DNA from: Opitutia bacterium
GTDB taxonomy: Bacteria > Verrucomicrobiota > Verrucomicrobiia > Opitutales > Seribacteraceae
Length of the DNA stretch: 64,000 bases
NCBI GenBank assembly: GCA_002716045.1
Contig: PAZC01000060.1
Coordinates: forward strand, 1 to 64,000
Direction: 5' to 3'
Part shown: one piece after another, positions 40,422 to 48,160 of the stretch
Position numbering within the stretch: position 1 is the stretch's first letter
Layout: each line of letters opens with the position of its first letter
Translations under genes and position numbers: made by a program
The notes under the pieces: generated by a model
Told to the model about the DNA's origin: nothing
Database searches by the model: none
Seen by the model: the letters and a program-made list of their open reading frames with translations, nothing else

Positions 40422-42008
40422 TTGAAAGCACCATCGTTTGAAGCCTCGGATTTAATACTCGACCACGAAGGATCAATTCTTCGTTGCGGGCAGGATTTTG
40501 CCGATTGGCTTGGGTTGAGTATTAAGGAGCTTACAGGACAAGCTTTTCACTTGACCCTCCTGAGTCGCCAACCCGAATGGAAAACATTGTTGAGAAAGGG
40601 CTTTCACCTGAAGGAGAAAATCGTACATCTGCCCCTTTATGAAAATGGTCTGTCTTCAGGTACTGGCGTAAATTTGAGGATAAATCCGTATGAAAACGTA
40701 TGTTTCGTTAGTGTAGTCCATGCCCTGGCTCCTCATGATGAGTTCAAGAAGTCGTTTTTTGGTGACATTCCACTGAACCCTGAAGTTTTCGGCCGTATGT
40801 TCCTTAGGCTGCAGACTGCAGAGGCTAGGCTTGCTGACTACATAAGCAACTTCCCGGGAATCTTCTTCACTCAACGGCCCGACCTCTCTTTTAGCTATCT
40901 TAGTAAAGGGATTCGCAATCTCTTTCCAAACGACTGGGAAGGCTTCGCAAAGAACAGCGGTCTTTTCCTCAGCTTCATCTACGAACAAGATCGGGAATAT
41001 TTTCACCAACAGCTTTTTGAAAAGCAGAGCCAAGGTGAGACCTTTTCGCTGAACTATCGCGTAAAACTGCCTCCGTCGGGGCAGGTCGTCTATCTCATGG
41101 ACGTGCGCACTCCCAAGATCACCGCCAACGGGAAACTGCTAGGGTATGATGGAGTTTTCTTGGACGTAACCCGCCAATCGATAGCGGAGCATCGTTTGTC
41201 TAATGCTGTTTGGCGGGAAGGTCTGTCAACTTTAACCAATGGTTTGGTTCATGACTTCAGCAATGTCATGGGGGGAATATTTTCCCTCAGTGAGCTTTAT
41301 CATGGCATGATGCAAAAAGATGACCCCATGACCAAGGGCATGGAGCAAATCAAACGAAGTGCAATGGATGCCCAAAAGCTAGTTCGCCGCATTATTGACT
41401 TACATCGTGAAACCTCGATTACGCGGTCTTTGCACGATCTGCGATTTCTGCTCAAAGACCAGATCGATCTCATTCAAATAATTATCCCGCGCAGCGCTAG
41501 CTTGGAAGTCGAGAACAAAGGGGGTCCTCTGCCCGCTTACGTGGAGGAAAACGGCTTTCGACAGACGATCCTGAATCTTTGCATCAATGCCAGAGATGCC
41601 ATTTCGAGAGGTGGCAAAGTTCAGGTCCGCTTGCGACGAGTGGCAAAAGGAGACTCCATAATGCGAGGAGCTTTCGCCAACAGCTACAAAGCCCCTCACA
41701 CCGGAGCTGAAATCGCCATTGCCGATGATGGTTCGGGCATTCCGCCCGAGAACAGCGAGAAGGTGTTTGACCCTTTCTTCACAACGAAGGATTCCGATTC
41801 GGGGTCGGGATTCGGGCTATATAATGCGAAGTTATATGTAGAAGATCACAATGGCAAAATTGGCTACAAGTCTCAACCGGACGTAGGGACAATCTTCTAT
41901 ATTTATCTCCCCTTGGCCGAAAAAGAGTCAGAATCGGATACGGATGTCACCAAGCAGCGGCACAAAAGCGCTCGTCGCAGTACGCGAGGATTGATGCCCA
42001 AGCAATGA
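40422..42008 (+). CDS. PAS-domain sensor histidine kinase (NtrB-like), orphan
   Basis: 528 residues, starting at TTG (no ATG or GTG is available upstream in frame). There are no membrane helices, so it is cytoplasmic. A first PAS-like region is at about 8-60 and a second at about 135-255 (FSYLSKGIRNLFPNDWEGFA, then DGVFLDVTRQ). The H box GLVHDFSNVMGG has phospho-acceptor His277. The N box is NLCINARDAI (Asn389), G1 DDGSGIP (435-441), F box FDPFFTTK, G2 GSGFGLYNAK. It resembles NtrB/AtoS kinases that act on sigma-54 activators. No response regulator is adjacent. It is divergent from flgB (220-base shared region), suggesting it may control flagellar genes. Confidence 0.85.
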   Translation: MKAPSFEASDLILDHEGSILRCGQDFADWLGLSIKELTGQAFHLTLLSRQPEWKTLLRKGFHLKEKIVHLPLYENGLSSGTGVNLRINPYENVCFVSVVHALAPHDEFKKSFFGDIPLNPEVFGRMFLRLQTAEARLADYISNFPGIFFTQRPDLSFSYLSKGIRNLFPNDWEGFAKNSGLFLSFIYEQDREYFHQQLFEKQSQGETFSLNYRVKLPPSGQVVYLMDVRTPKITANGKLLGYDGVFLDVTRQSIAEHRLSNAVWREGLSTLTNGLVHDFSNVMGGIFSLSELYHGMMQKDDPMTKGMEQIKRSAMDAQKLVRRIIDLHRETSITRSLHDLRFLLKDQIDLIQIIIPRSASLEVENKGGPLPAYVEENGFRQTILNLCINARDAISRGGKVQVRLRRVAKGDSIMRGAFANSYKAPHTGAEIAIADDGSGIPPENSEKVFDPFFTTKDSDSGSGFGLYNAKLYVEDHNGKIGYKSQPDVGTIFYIYLPLAEKESESDTDVTKQRHKSARRSTRGLMPKQ

Positions 42009-42015
42009 ACAAGGC

Positions 42016-42600
42016 TTAATCGACTTGCCGCCAAGTTCTCCAAAAATCCAAACAATCACTGGGACAATCGTTCCCAAGGGTAACTGGAATAATGGAACGA
42101 ACAAGTACGATTAGATTTAGGCAAAGAAATGTGGTGGCGAATAATTTCCCCAAAAATTGCTCAAAAACATCCATGGTTAGCCAAGCGCCAAATCCACATG
42201 CCATGAGCGAAAGGAATGGACCACCAGCTATAACTCCAAGCAATGCTTTTCTGCTCAGGGACTCCCTGTCATAGCCAGTGAAACCCTGAAGGCTTGACCG
42301 GAAACTGAAAGCCCAGCGCAAGCGACCCGTTTTCTGTGGCGGCAAACCCGTCTCGAGTTGTTGACTGCCGAGTTCCTTGCCTCCAAGCTCTACTTCATCT
42401 GGTTTGCCAATTTGAATTTCCACTATTTCCTTAGTCAAAATCAAGGCTGGCAAAGCGTGTCCCATTTCGTGAATCAAGGCTGCCACGGGACGAAGCAACC
42501 AAATCAAGAGTAGAATCAATGCAAAACATATGGCCATCATCAACCAATCAGATTGCGACCAACCCAAGGATGCCGAGGCTAAGGAATAGCTAAATCTCAT
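42016..42600 (-). CDS. putative membrane metallopeptidase (M50-like)
   Basis: 194 residues. A helix (about 20-42) runs into HEMGH (44-48), the zinc-binding motif of metallopeptidases placed at the membrane as in site-2 proteases. Two more hydrophobic segments follow (about 124-147 and 150-172). The usual third zinc ligand motif (NxxPxxxxDG) is not clear; LGNDCPSDCLDFWRTW near the C terminus supplies Asp residues in roughly the right place. Function unknown. It converges with the kinase gene at an 8-base distance. Confidence 0.6.
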   Translation of the reverse strand: MRFSYSLASASLGWSQSDWLMMAICFALILLLIWLLRPVAALIHEMGHALPALILTKEIVEIQIGKPDEVELGGKELGSQQLETGLPPQKTGRLRWAFSFRSSLQGFTGYDRESLSRKALLGVIAGGPFLSLMACGFGAWLTMDVFEQFLGKLFATTFLCLNLIVLVRSIIPVTLGNDCPSDCLDFWRTWRQVD

Positions 42601-42678
42601 CTTTCACTAGGGAAACGTCTTGTCAGTCGGGAGGCAACCCTTAGGGTACATCAATCTCTTGCCCCTTTGTTTTAACCC

Positions 42679-43125
42679 GTGTTCGATTCAATAAAAAAAG
42701 CTCTTTCGGGCAAACCCAAGGTTACAGTACCACATACCAAAGGACTACCCTTGACTGACAACGAACAATTTGGCGCGGGTGAAGAAAAGCAATGGATCGG
42801 GGTAGATCTCGACGGCACTCTTTGTCATACGGAGTCTTGGAAAGGTTTCGAGCATATTGGGAAACCTGTGCCCCTGATGCTGAAGCGAGTTAAAATTTGG
42901 ATTGAGATGGGCTATAGGGTCAAAATCGTAACTGCTCGCGCAGCTGACCCCGAGCAAGCAATTCCTCCAATCAAGGCATGGCTAAAGCAACAGGGCTTGC
43001 CAGACTTGGAAGTGACCAATGGAAAAGACATGGATATGATCGAGTTATGGGACGATCGATGCGTTCAGGTCATTCCCAACACAGGAAAGCCGGTTACTCC
43101 TATGGAGCGCGATGCCCGGCGCTAG
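42679..43125 (+). CDS. HAD-like phosphatase, small
   Basis: 148 residues with a GTG start and no clear Shine-Dalgarno. The first HAD motif is VDLDGTL (residues 42-48, nucleophile Asp43 and Asp45), the second is VKIVTARAAD (about 91-100), and the last acidic pair is ELWDDRCVQV (about 127-136). No cap domain is visible. Substrate unknown; similar small HAD proteins act on nucleotides or nucleic acid ends. Confidence 0.7.
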   Translation: MFDSIKKALSGKPKVTVPHTKGLPLTDNEQFGAGEEKQWIGVDLDGTLCHTESWKGFEHIGKPVPLMLKRVKIWIEMGYRVKIVTARAADPEQAIPPIKAWLKQQGLPDLEVTNGKDMDMIELWDDRCVQVIPNTGKPVTPMERDARR

Positions 43126-43234
43126 GAATCATGCTCCCAGTTGAATTTTGAAACTTTGCCCGATGTAATGCGTTATCATAAAAAAGCGCTAGTCGTTGGA
43201 CATATGGAAATATAAACCACCACTCAGGAATATT

Positions 43235-43807
43235 ATGAAGCTTACTAGTATGATTCTCTCCTTTTTGATGACATTCTGTGTTGTCAACATGCTTGCGGAA
43301 GACCGCAAGAAACCAGATCGGCGCCCCGGTCCTCAATCAGCCCCCGATCGCCCTTCCCGTGAAGAATTGCTTAAGAAATTCGACAAAGACGGTGATGGGA
43401 AGCTCGGCAAGGAAGAGCAGGCAGCTCTTCGTGCTGAGTTCGCAAAAAACCGAGGTCAAGGCGGACGCCCCCCAAGAGGTGGTGACCGCAAGCCCCCTGC
43501 CCAACTCCTTGAGAGATTCGACAAGGACGGTGATGGCGAGATCAGTGAAGAAGAACGTGGTGCAATGCGTGAAGAATTCGCTAAGCGTCGAGCTGAAACG
43601 ATGAAGAAATTCGACAAGGACGGGGACGGGAAACTGAACGAAGAAGAACGTGCTGCCCTCCGCAAGGAAATGGGGCAACGCCCTCGACCCGACGGCAAGC
43701 CAGGTGCTCGTCCTGGCGGCGGTGGCCGCCCCGGTGGCAAGCAAGGTGGTCGCCCTCCTCGCGAAGGCGGTCGTCCAAGCGGCAAGCCTGCTCCTAAAGA
43801 TGGCTGA
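43235..43807 (+). CDS. secreted EF-hand protein with Arg/Gly/Pro tail
   Basis: About 190 residues from MKLTSMILSF; a Shine-Dalgarno-like CAGGAA is 8 bases upstream. The signal peptide is about residues 1-22. Three EF-hand loops of the form FDKDGDGKLGKEE, FDKDGDGEISEEE and FDKDGDGKLNEEE keep all acidic calcium ligands. A Gly/Arg/Pro/Lys-rich C-terminal tail (about 140-190) ends the protein. Likely a periplasmic or surface calcium-binding protein; family members abound in Planctomycetes and Verrucomicrobia. Role unknown. A strong terminator follows. Confidence 0.85.
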   Translation: MKLTSMILSFLMTFCVVNMLAEDRKKPDRRPGPQSAPDRPSREELLKKFDKDGDGKLGKEEQAALRAEFAKNRGQGGRPPRGGDRKPPAQLLERFDKDGDGEISEEERGAMREEFAKRRAETMKKFDKDGDGKLNEEERAALRKEMGQRPRPDGKPGARPGGGGRPGGKQGGRPPREGGRPSGKPAPKDG

Positions 43808-43828
43808 GATTTCAAGCAATTAAGTCTG

Positions 43829-43860
43829 AAAGGGGCGAGGCTTTGGTCTCGCCCCTTTTT
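43829..43860 (+). terminator. rho-independent terminator of the EF-hand gene
   Basis: AAGGGGCGAG (43830-43839) pairs with CTCGCCCCTT (43848-43857) across an 8-base loop, followed directly by a T-run. A strong intrinsic terminator placed 22 bases after the EF-hand stop. It separates that gene from the ketoacyl synthase operon. Confidence 0.9.
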
Positions 43861-43924
43861 GCGTTGCTTTGAGGAGGGAGGCGAAACTAGATTCCCTCGC
43901 TCCTCATCCAGATAATCGAAAGGC

Positions 43925-45187
43925 ATGCCAAGGGTATTTGTAACAGGCTTAGGATTCGTCACCAGCATCGGAAACGATTCTGCCACGGTGGAAAAGCACC
44001 TGCGCGACATGGAAGGGGGTATTGGCCTGCATCCTGAACTGCAAGTTGAATCATCACCCGTAAAGGTGGCTGGCATCATAAAAGGTTTCGATGTCTCCTC
44101 ACTGGACCCGGAGGATTGGACTTATCCCGAACAATACCAAGTTCGACGAGACATGATTCGCAGTTTCTCGCCCCATGTTTTATATGCCTATTGCGCGATG
44201 AAGCAGGCAATCGAAGATGCCAATCTCGAGGCCGATGAAGTGAGTGATCCGGATTGCGGCTTGTACACAGCCTCGGGCGGCTCCATGCGTAGCGTGCACA
44301 AACATTTTGAGAAAATGGACCAACGGGGAGTAATGGCCTGCAATCCACTGGCCATAGTAGCTTCTGTGGCTGGTACCCTTAGTTTCAATCTAGTTGCGAT
44401 TTTTGGGATACGAGGATTTTCCGCGGGGATGGTTTCCGCATGCGCATCGTCTGGCCATTCCCTTGGGTTCGCTTTTGATGAGGTGAAGCGAGGGCGCCAA
44501 AAGCGAATGATCGTGGTTGGAGGCGAAGACTGCAATTTCGAGAGCATTGCGCCTTTTGCTGGAATGAGAGCGCTCTCCTTGGACCGCGATCCAAGCACTG
44601 CATCTCGACCATTTGACAAAACGCGCAACGGCTTCGTCGGAAGTGGTGGAGCCACCTGCCTTATCTTGGAAAGTGAAGAGGAAGTGGCGAGGCGTGAAGT
44701 TGCTCCATACGCAGAAATGATCGGATGGGGGCAATCAGCTGATGGCTACAACGTGGCAATTTCACATCCGGAAGGAAGAGGATTGAAAGAAGCAATGGTC
44801 AGAGCTTTGCGAGATGCAGAACTGAAACCGGAAGCAGTGGATTACGTTAACGCGCATGCACCCTCAACCCCAATTGGTGACGCATCTGAACTTAAGGCGC
44901 TGAAGACCGTTTTCCCAGAACCTATGCATGTGAAGGTTAGCAGTACGAAAGCTCTAACCGGACACGGATTGTCGCTTTCAAGTATAATGGAGGCGGGCTT
45001 CTGTTGCATTTCGCTCAAGGAGGGTTTCCTTCCTGGTTCAGCCAACATCGTCGAACTTGACCCCGAAACAGGGCATCTGGATGTTATCCTGAAATCAGAA
45101 GACACCCAAGCGGAAGTCACTCTCAGCAATAGCAGTGGATTCGGTGGCGCCAACGTTTCTGTTGTCTTCCGCAAATGCCAAATATGA
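43925..45187 (+). CDS. beta-ketoacyl-ACP synthase (FabF-like)
   Basis: 420 residues, thiolase fold. The active-site Cys173 lies in VSACASSGHS; His311 in NAHAPSTPIGD; Lys342 and His347 in STKALTGHGLS. These form the Cys-His-His triad of KAS I/II enzymes. It condenses acyl groups with malonyl-ACP in fatty acid or related synthesis. There is no acyl carrier protein or fab gene beside it, so a specialised role is possible. First gene of a four-gene overlapping operon. Confidence 0.9.
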   Translation: MPRVFVTGLGFVTSIGNDSATVEKHLRDMEGGIGLHPELQVESSPVKVAGIIKGFDVSSLDPEDWTYPEQYQVRRDMIRSFSPHVLYAYCAMKQAIEDANLEADEVSDPDCGLYTASGGSMRSVHKHFEKMDQRGVMACNPLAIVASVAGTLSFNLVAIFGIRGFSAGMVSACASSGHSLGFAFDEVKRGRQKRMIVVGGEDCNFESIAPFAGMRALSLDRDPSTASRPFDKTRNGFVGSGGATCLILESEEEVARREVAPYAEMIGWGQSADGYNVAISHPEGRGLKEAMVRALRDAELKPEAVDYVNAHAPSTPIGDASELKALKTVFPEPMHVKVSSTKALTGHGLSLSSIMEAGFCCISLKEGFLPGSANIVELDPETGHLDVILKSEDTQAEVTLSNSSGFGGANVSVVFRKCQI

Positions 45188-45819
45188 GCACGACTGAGGG
45201 AAGGATCGTGCCGCAGTCGGATCTCGAATCCTTGATTGCCACGCGGCGGACGAGCAAACCAGCGACTTTTGAGGGTCCGGAACCTGACCGATCTCTCATT
45301 CGCAATTGCATAGAAGTTGCACGCAAGGCCCCTAATCATCATCGCACCGAACCTGCTTATTTCTACCTGCTCAATCGCCGGCAAATCCAAGAGTTAGCTG
45401 AACTGAATGCAGCCCGAGTGGCTGACTCGCCCTCTCCCAAAGCTAATTTGGAGAAAGCTGAAAGGAAGCTTAAGGAATGGGGACAAACACCTGGCCTGCT
45501 GATCGTCACTTGTCACACGGACCCTGGGTCAACACTCGCAAGAAGCAAACCTGCGCTTTTTGAGGAGGATTACGCTGCGGTATGCTGCATGACTCAAAAC
45601 CTTTTGCTCCTTCTTCACAATCTAGGCATTGCCACAAAGTGGAGTACTGCCCCGATTTGGAAACATTCGGATTTTGCGAGAATTATCGGCTTGAAACATG
45701 GTGAGCCCTCAGAACGCGTGGTGGCCTTACTTTTTTACGGGTGGTCCCAAGATTTCCCCAAGACGCGCCAGTTCCGCCCGCTCGATGAAATTCTAATCGA
45801 TGGAGATGACTCTAGATGA
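45184..45819 (+). CDS. nitroreductase family protein
   Basis: About 211 residues from MSTTEGRIVP, whose ATG overlaps the ketoacyl synthase stop by 4 bases; an ATG three codons upstream also exists. LESLIATRRTSKP opens the FMN-binding fold, CIEVARKAPNHHRTEPAYFY carries the typical P-N-H-x-x-x-P motif, and LLLLLHNLGIATKWSTAPIW is the conserved second half. An NAD(P)H-dependent flavin oxidoreductase; substrate unknown. Confidence 0.88.
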   Translation: MSTTEGRIVPQSDLESLIATRRTSKPATFEGPEPDRSLIRNCIEVARKAPNHHRTEPAYFYLLNRRQIQELAELNAARVADSPSPKANLEKAERKLKEWGQTPGLLIVTCHTDPGSTLARSKPALFEEDYAAVCCMTQNLLLLLHNLGIATKWSTAPIWKHSDFARIIGLKHGEPSERVVALLFYGWSQDFPKTRQFRPLDEILIDGDDSR

Positions 45820-46670
45820 GCACCGTTGATCAGTTCGAAAGCGTCTTCAAAGCAGCCGCTAAATCAACTTATTTGCACAAGATTTCGGTAATGAGCAAAG
45901 TGCTTGTGGCAACTGACCTTGAAGGAGCGGAAGCCAATTATTTTCTGCAAGCCACCAAAAAATTCTTAGCTGAAGCCGCACCTGAAGCCGTCTGGCAATT
46001 ACTGGAAAGCAGTGATTTCAATGGTTCTCGAGACCTCTTGGGGAAAGTTGAGGAGATTCACCCGGACCTTATTGTCACTTATCGTCATCTGGATAGTGAG
46101 TCATGGAGATGGCCTTATGGCTTGGGTGAATGCCTTGATGTCTTAACTCAATCCACCCCCAACCCCATCTTGGTCCTGCCACATCCCGAGAATAAGGATA
46201 CTGCCGAAAGTCTTAGCGAGCCACCCCATGAGGTTATGGCTGTGTCCGGCCATCTTCAAGATGACTATCAATTGGTGAGGCTCGCCATACATTTTACGGC
46301 CGCCCAAGGCAGGCTGACTCTGAGTCATGTCGAAGATCAAACTACTTTTGATCGATATCTTGATGCTATCTCAAAAATTCCGGAAATTGAAACCGATATA
46401 GCAAAGGAATTTATTCTGGAACGGTTGCTGAACGATGCCCGTGACTTTGCGGAATCCGTCCGGTTGGAAGTTGAGAATAGGAATCTGGAATTAGACGTGA
46501 AAGGGTTGGTCAAGGTGGGAAAACGCTTGTCTGACTATAGTGAAATGATCGAAGAGGGAAAAATCGACCTGCTCGTAATGAATGCCAAAGATGAGGATCA
46601 GATGGCCATGCACGGCATGGCATATCCGCTTGCCGTTGAATTGAGGTCCACTCCCTTGTTATTGCTGTGA
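45816..46670 (+). CDS. universal stress protein-like, tandem UspA domains
   Basis: 284 residues; ATG overlaps the nitroreductase stop (ATGA). VLVATDLEGAEANYFLQATK starts the first UspA-like fold (about 28-140); a second, more divergent one (about 150-284) ends in AYPLAVELRSTPLLLL. The classical ATP-binding G-2x-G-9x-G(S/T) motif is not clear. Usp domains often regulate transporters; here the next gene is an ion transporter whose start overlaps this stop. Confidence 0.75.
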   Translation: MSTVDQFESVFKAAAKSTYLHKISVMSKVLVATDLEGAEANYFLQATKKFLAEAAPEAVWQLLESSDFNGSRDLLGKVEEIHPDLIVTYRHLDSESWRWPYGLGECLDVLTQSTPNPILVLPHPENKDTAESLSEPPHEVMAVSGHLQDDYQLVRLAIHFTAAQGRLTLSHVEDQTTFDRYLDAISKIPEIETDIAKEFILERLLNDARDFAESVRLEVENRNLELDVKGLVKVGKRLSDYSEMIEEGKIDLLVMNAKDEDQMAMHGMAYPLAVELRSTPLLLL

Positions 46671-48097
46671 AGGACCTTTTAGCCGAAATCTCAACTGCCA
46701 TTGGTCACGCTGACTATCATGCCAGCGAAGTTTCCACGTCAGTTACTTACTTCTTTGTCGGCCTCTTGGTGGTAATGATCGTATGCCTTGCCTTGGAGGA
46801 AAAGATTCATGCCAAGAAATCAGTGATCGTCGGCGGAATTGCCTTAGTCGCCCTATTTTTTGGGACATGGTTCGAGTTGCTCCCATTTGCCGACGTCAAG
46901 GCGCTCCCCATCGGTGGACATGAAATATCCATTCCGGTCTATATTCCAGGAGTGGACTGGGAAGTGATTGCAATAATACTAGGGTCATCTCTTTTTGTCG
47001 ACGTGACAAGTAAATCGGGCTTGTTCACTTGGGTCGCGGTTAAGTTAACCAAGTTTTCTCGAGGTGACCCCCTGTATCTATTGTGCCTCTACGGTGTAAT
47101 GACGGTTATTTTCTCCGCTGCACTTAATAACGTAACTGCAATGATCATTGTTGGTTCACTGACAGGTGTTTCGCTCAAAAAGCTAGGCCAGGAGGATAAG
47201 CTGCTGGGCTTCTTGCTGGTGGAAGGCCTCCTGACTAACATTGGCGGCTTGCTCACCCTAATCTCGTCAGTTCCGAACATTATAGTCGGCAGCGCAGCTG
47301 GAATCAGCTTCATCGACTTTTTCATGAAAGCTGCTCCCTATGTGGTAGTTGCAACTATAGCAACTATCGCCCTTGGGGCAAAACTGTTTGGCATATCCCG
47401 TTTGCGAAAAGAGGAAGAAAAAGCTGAGGCTGTCCAACTGGTCTCTGGCTTTGACGAAAAAGAAGGCGTTGAATCCACCGGTTTCTTCTTCTTCGGAGCC
47501 ATCATGATGCTGCTTTTTATTGCCACCGTGGCGAGCGCATCGCAACTTCCGGTCATCAAGGATCTGGGACTGGGATACGTTGCATTGGCATTCGGAGGCA
47601 TCATGCTGTTTCGTTTCAAAGCCACGGCAGACCGCTTTTACAAAGCAATTGACTGGGATCTATTAGCCTTTTTCGCTTGTTTGTTTGCGGTCATAAACGT
47701 GATGGAGCACGCTCAAGTCCTTGCATTAATAGGCACTTGGCTGTCTCCCATCATAGGAATGGGAGAAGTCAGCGGACCATCTTTCCTTTTAGTGGCAGCC
47801 GCAGGAGCCAGTTCAGTCACTGACAACATTCCATTGGCAGCCATGCTCGCGAAGATACTAGGAGGTATGCCGGAAATCTCCGGAGCTCCAGATTCTCCTT
47901 TTTGGTGGGCAGTTATTTTCGGAGCCAATCTCGGAGGAAATCTCACCCCGATCGGATCCGCCTCCACCTTGGTGGCAGTGACTATCATTCACAAGCAAGG
48001 CCTTCGTTTGCCCTTCGCTACTTTCGTGAAAACGGCCCTGCCCTACGCCATGTTGCAACTTGTGCTAGCAGCGGTCTATCTTTTGCTGGTGAATTAA
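46667..48097 (+). CDS. ArsB/NhaD-type ion transporter
   Basis: 476 residues, GTG start overlapping the preceding stop (GTGA). About 11-12 membrane segments. Motifs ALNNVTAMIIVGSLTGVSLK and DNIPLAAMLAKILG, and the inverted-repeat N-terminal halves of the ion-transporter superfamily are visible; ANLGGNLTPIGSASTLVAVT is the classic C-terminal signature. Sodium/proton antiport (NhaD-like) is the best guess from SSVTDNIPLAAML; arsenite or dicarboxylate transport is not excluded. Last gene of the operon. Confidence 0.85.
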   Translation: MKDLLAEISTAIGHADYHASEVSTSVTYFFVGLLVVMIVCLALEEKIHAKKSVIVGGIALVALFFGTWFELLPFADVKALPIGGHEISIPVYIPGVDWEVIAIILGSSLFVDVTSKSGLFTWVAVKLTKFSRGDPLYLLCLYGVMTVIFSAALNNVTAMIIVGSLTGVSLKKLGQEDKLLGFLLVEGLLTNIGGLLTLISSVPNIIVGSAAGISFIDFFMKAAPYVVVATIATIALGAKLFGISRLRKEEEKAEAVQLVSGFDEKEGVESTGFFFFGAIMMLLFIATVASASQLPVIKDLGLGYVALAFGGIMLFRFKATADRFYKAIDWDLLAFFACLFAVINVMEHAQVLALIGTWLSPIIGMGEVSGPSFLLVAAAGASSVTDNIPLAAMLAKILGGMPEISGAPDSPFWWAVIFGANLGGNLTPIGSASTLVAVTIIHKQGLRLPFATFVKTALPYAMLQLVLAAVYLLLVN

Positions 48098-48160
48098 GTC
48101 AAGGCGCCGCCCATTTCGTTTCGGATTGTATCGCCGCTCACCCGACACTAGGGAAAAACT

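Noticed and set aside
43337-44079. Long minus-strand frames antisense to the EF-hand gene
   Set aside because: They are antisense readings of repetitive GAC/GGC codons. The plus-strand protein has a signal peptide, EF-hands and a terminator.
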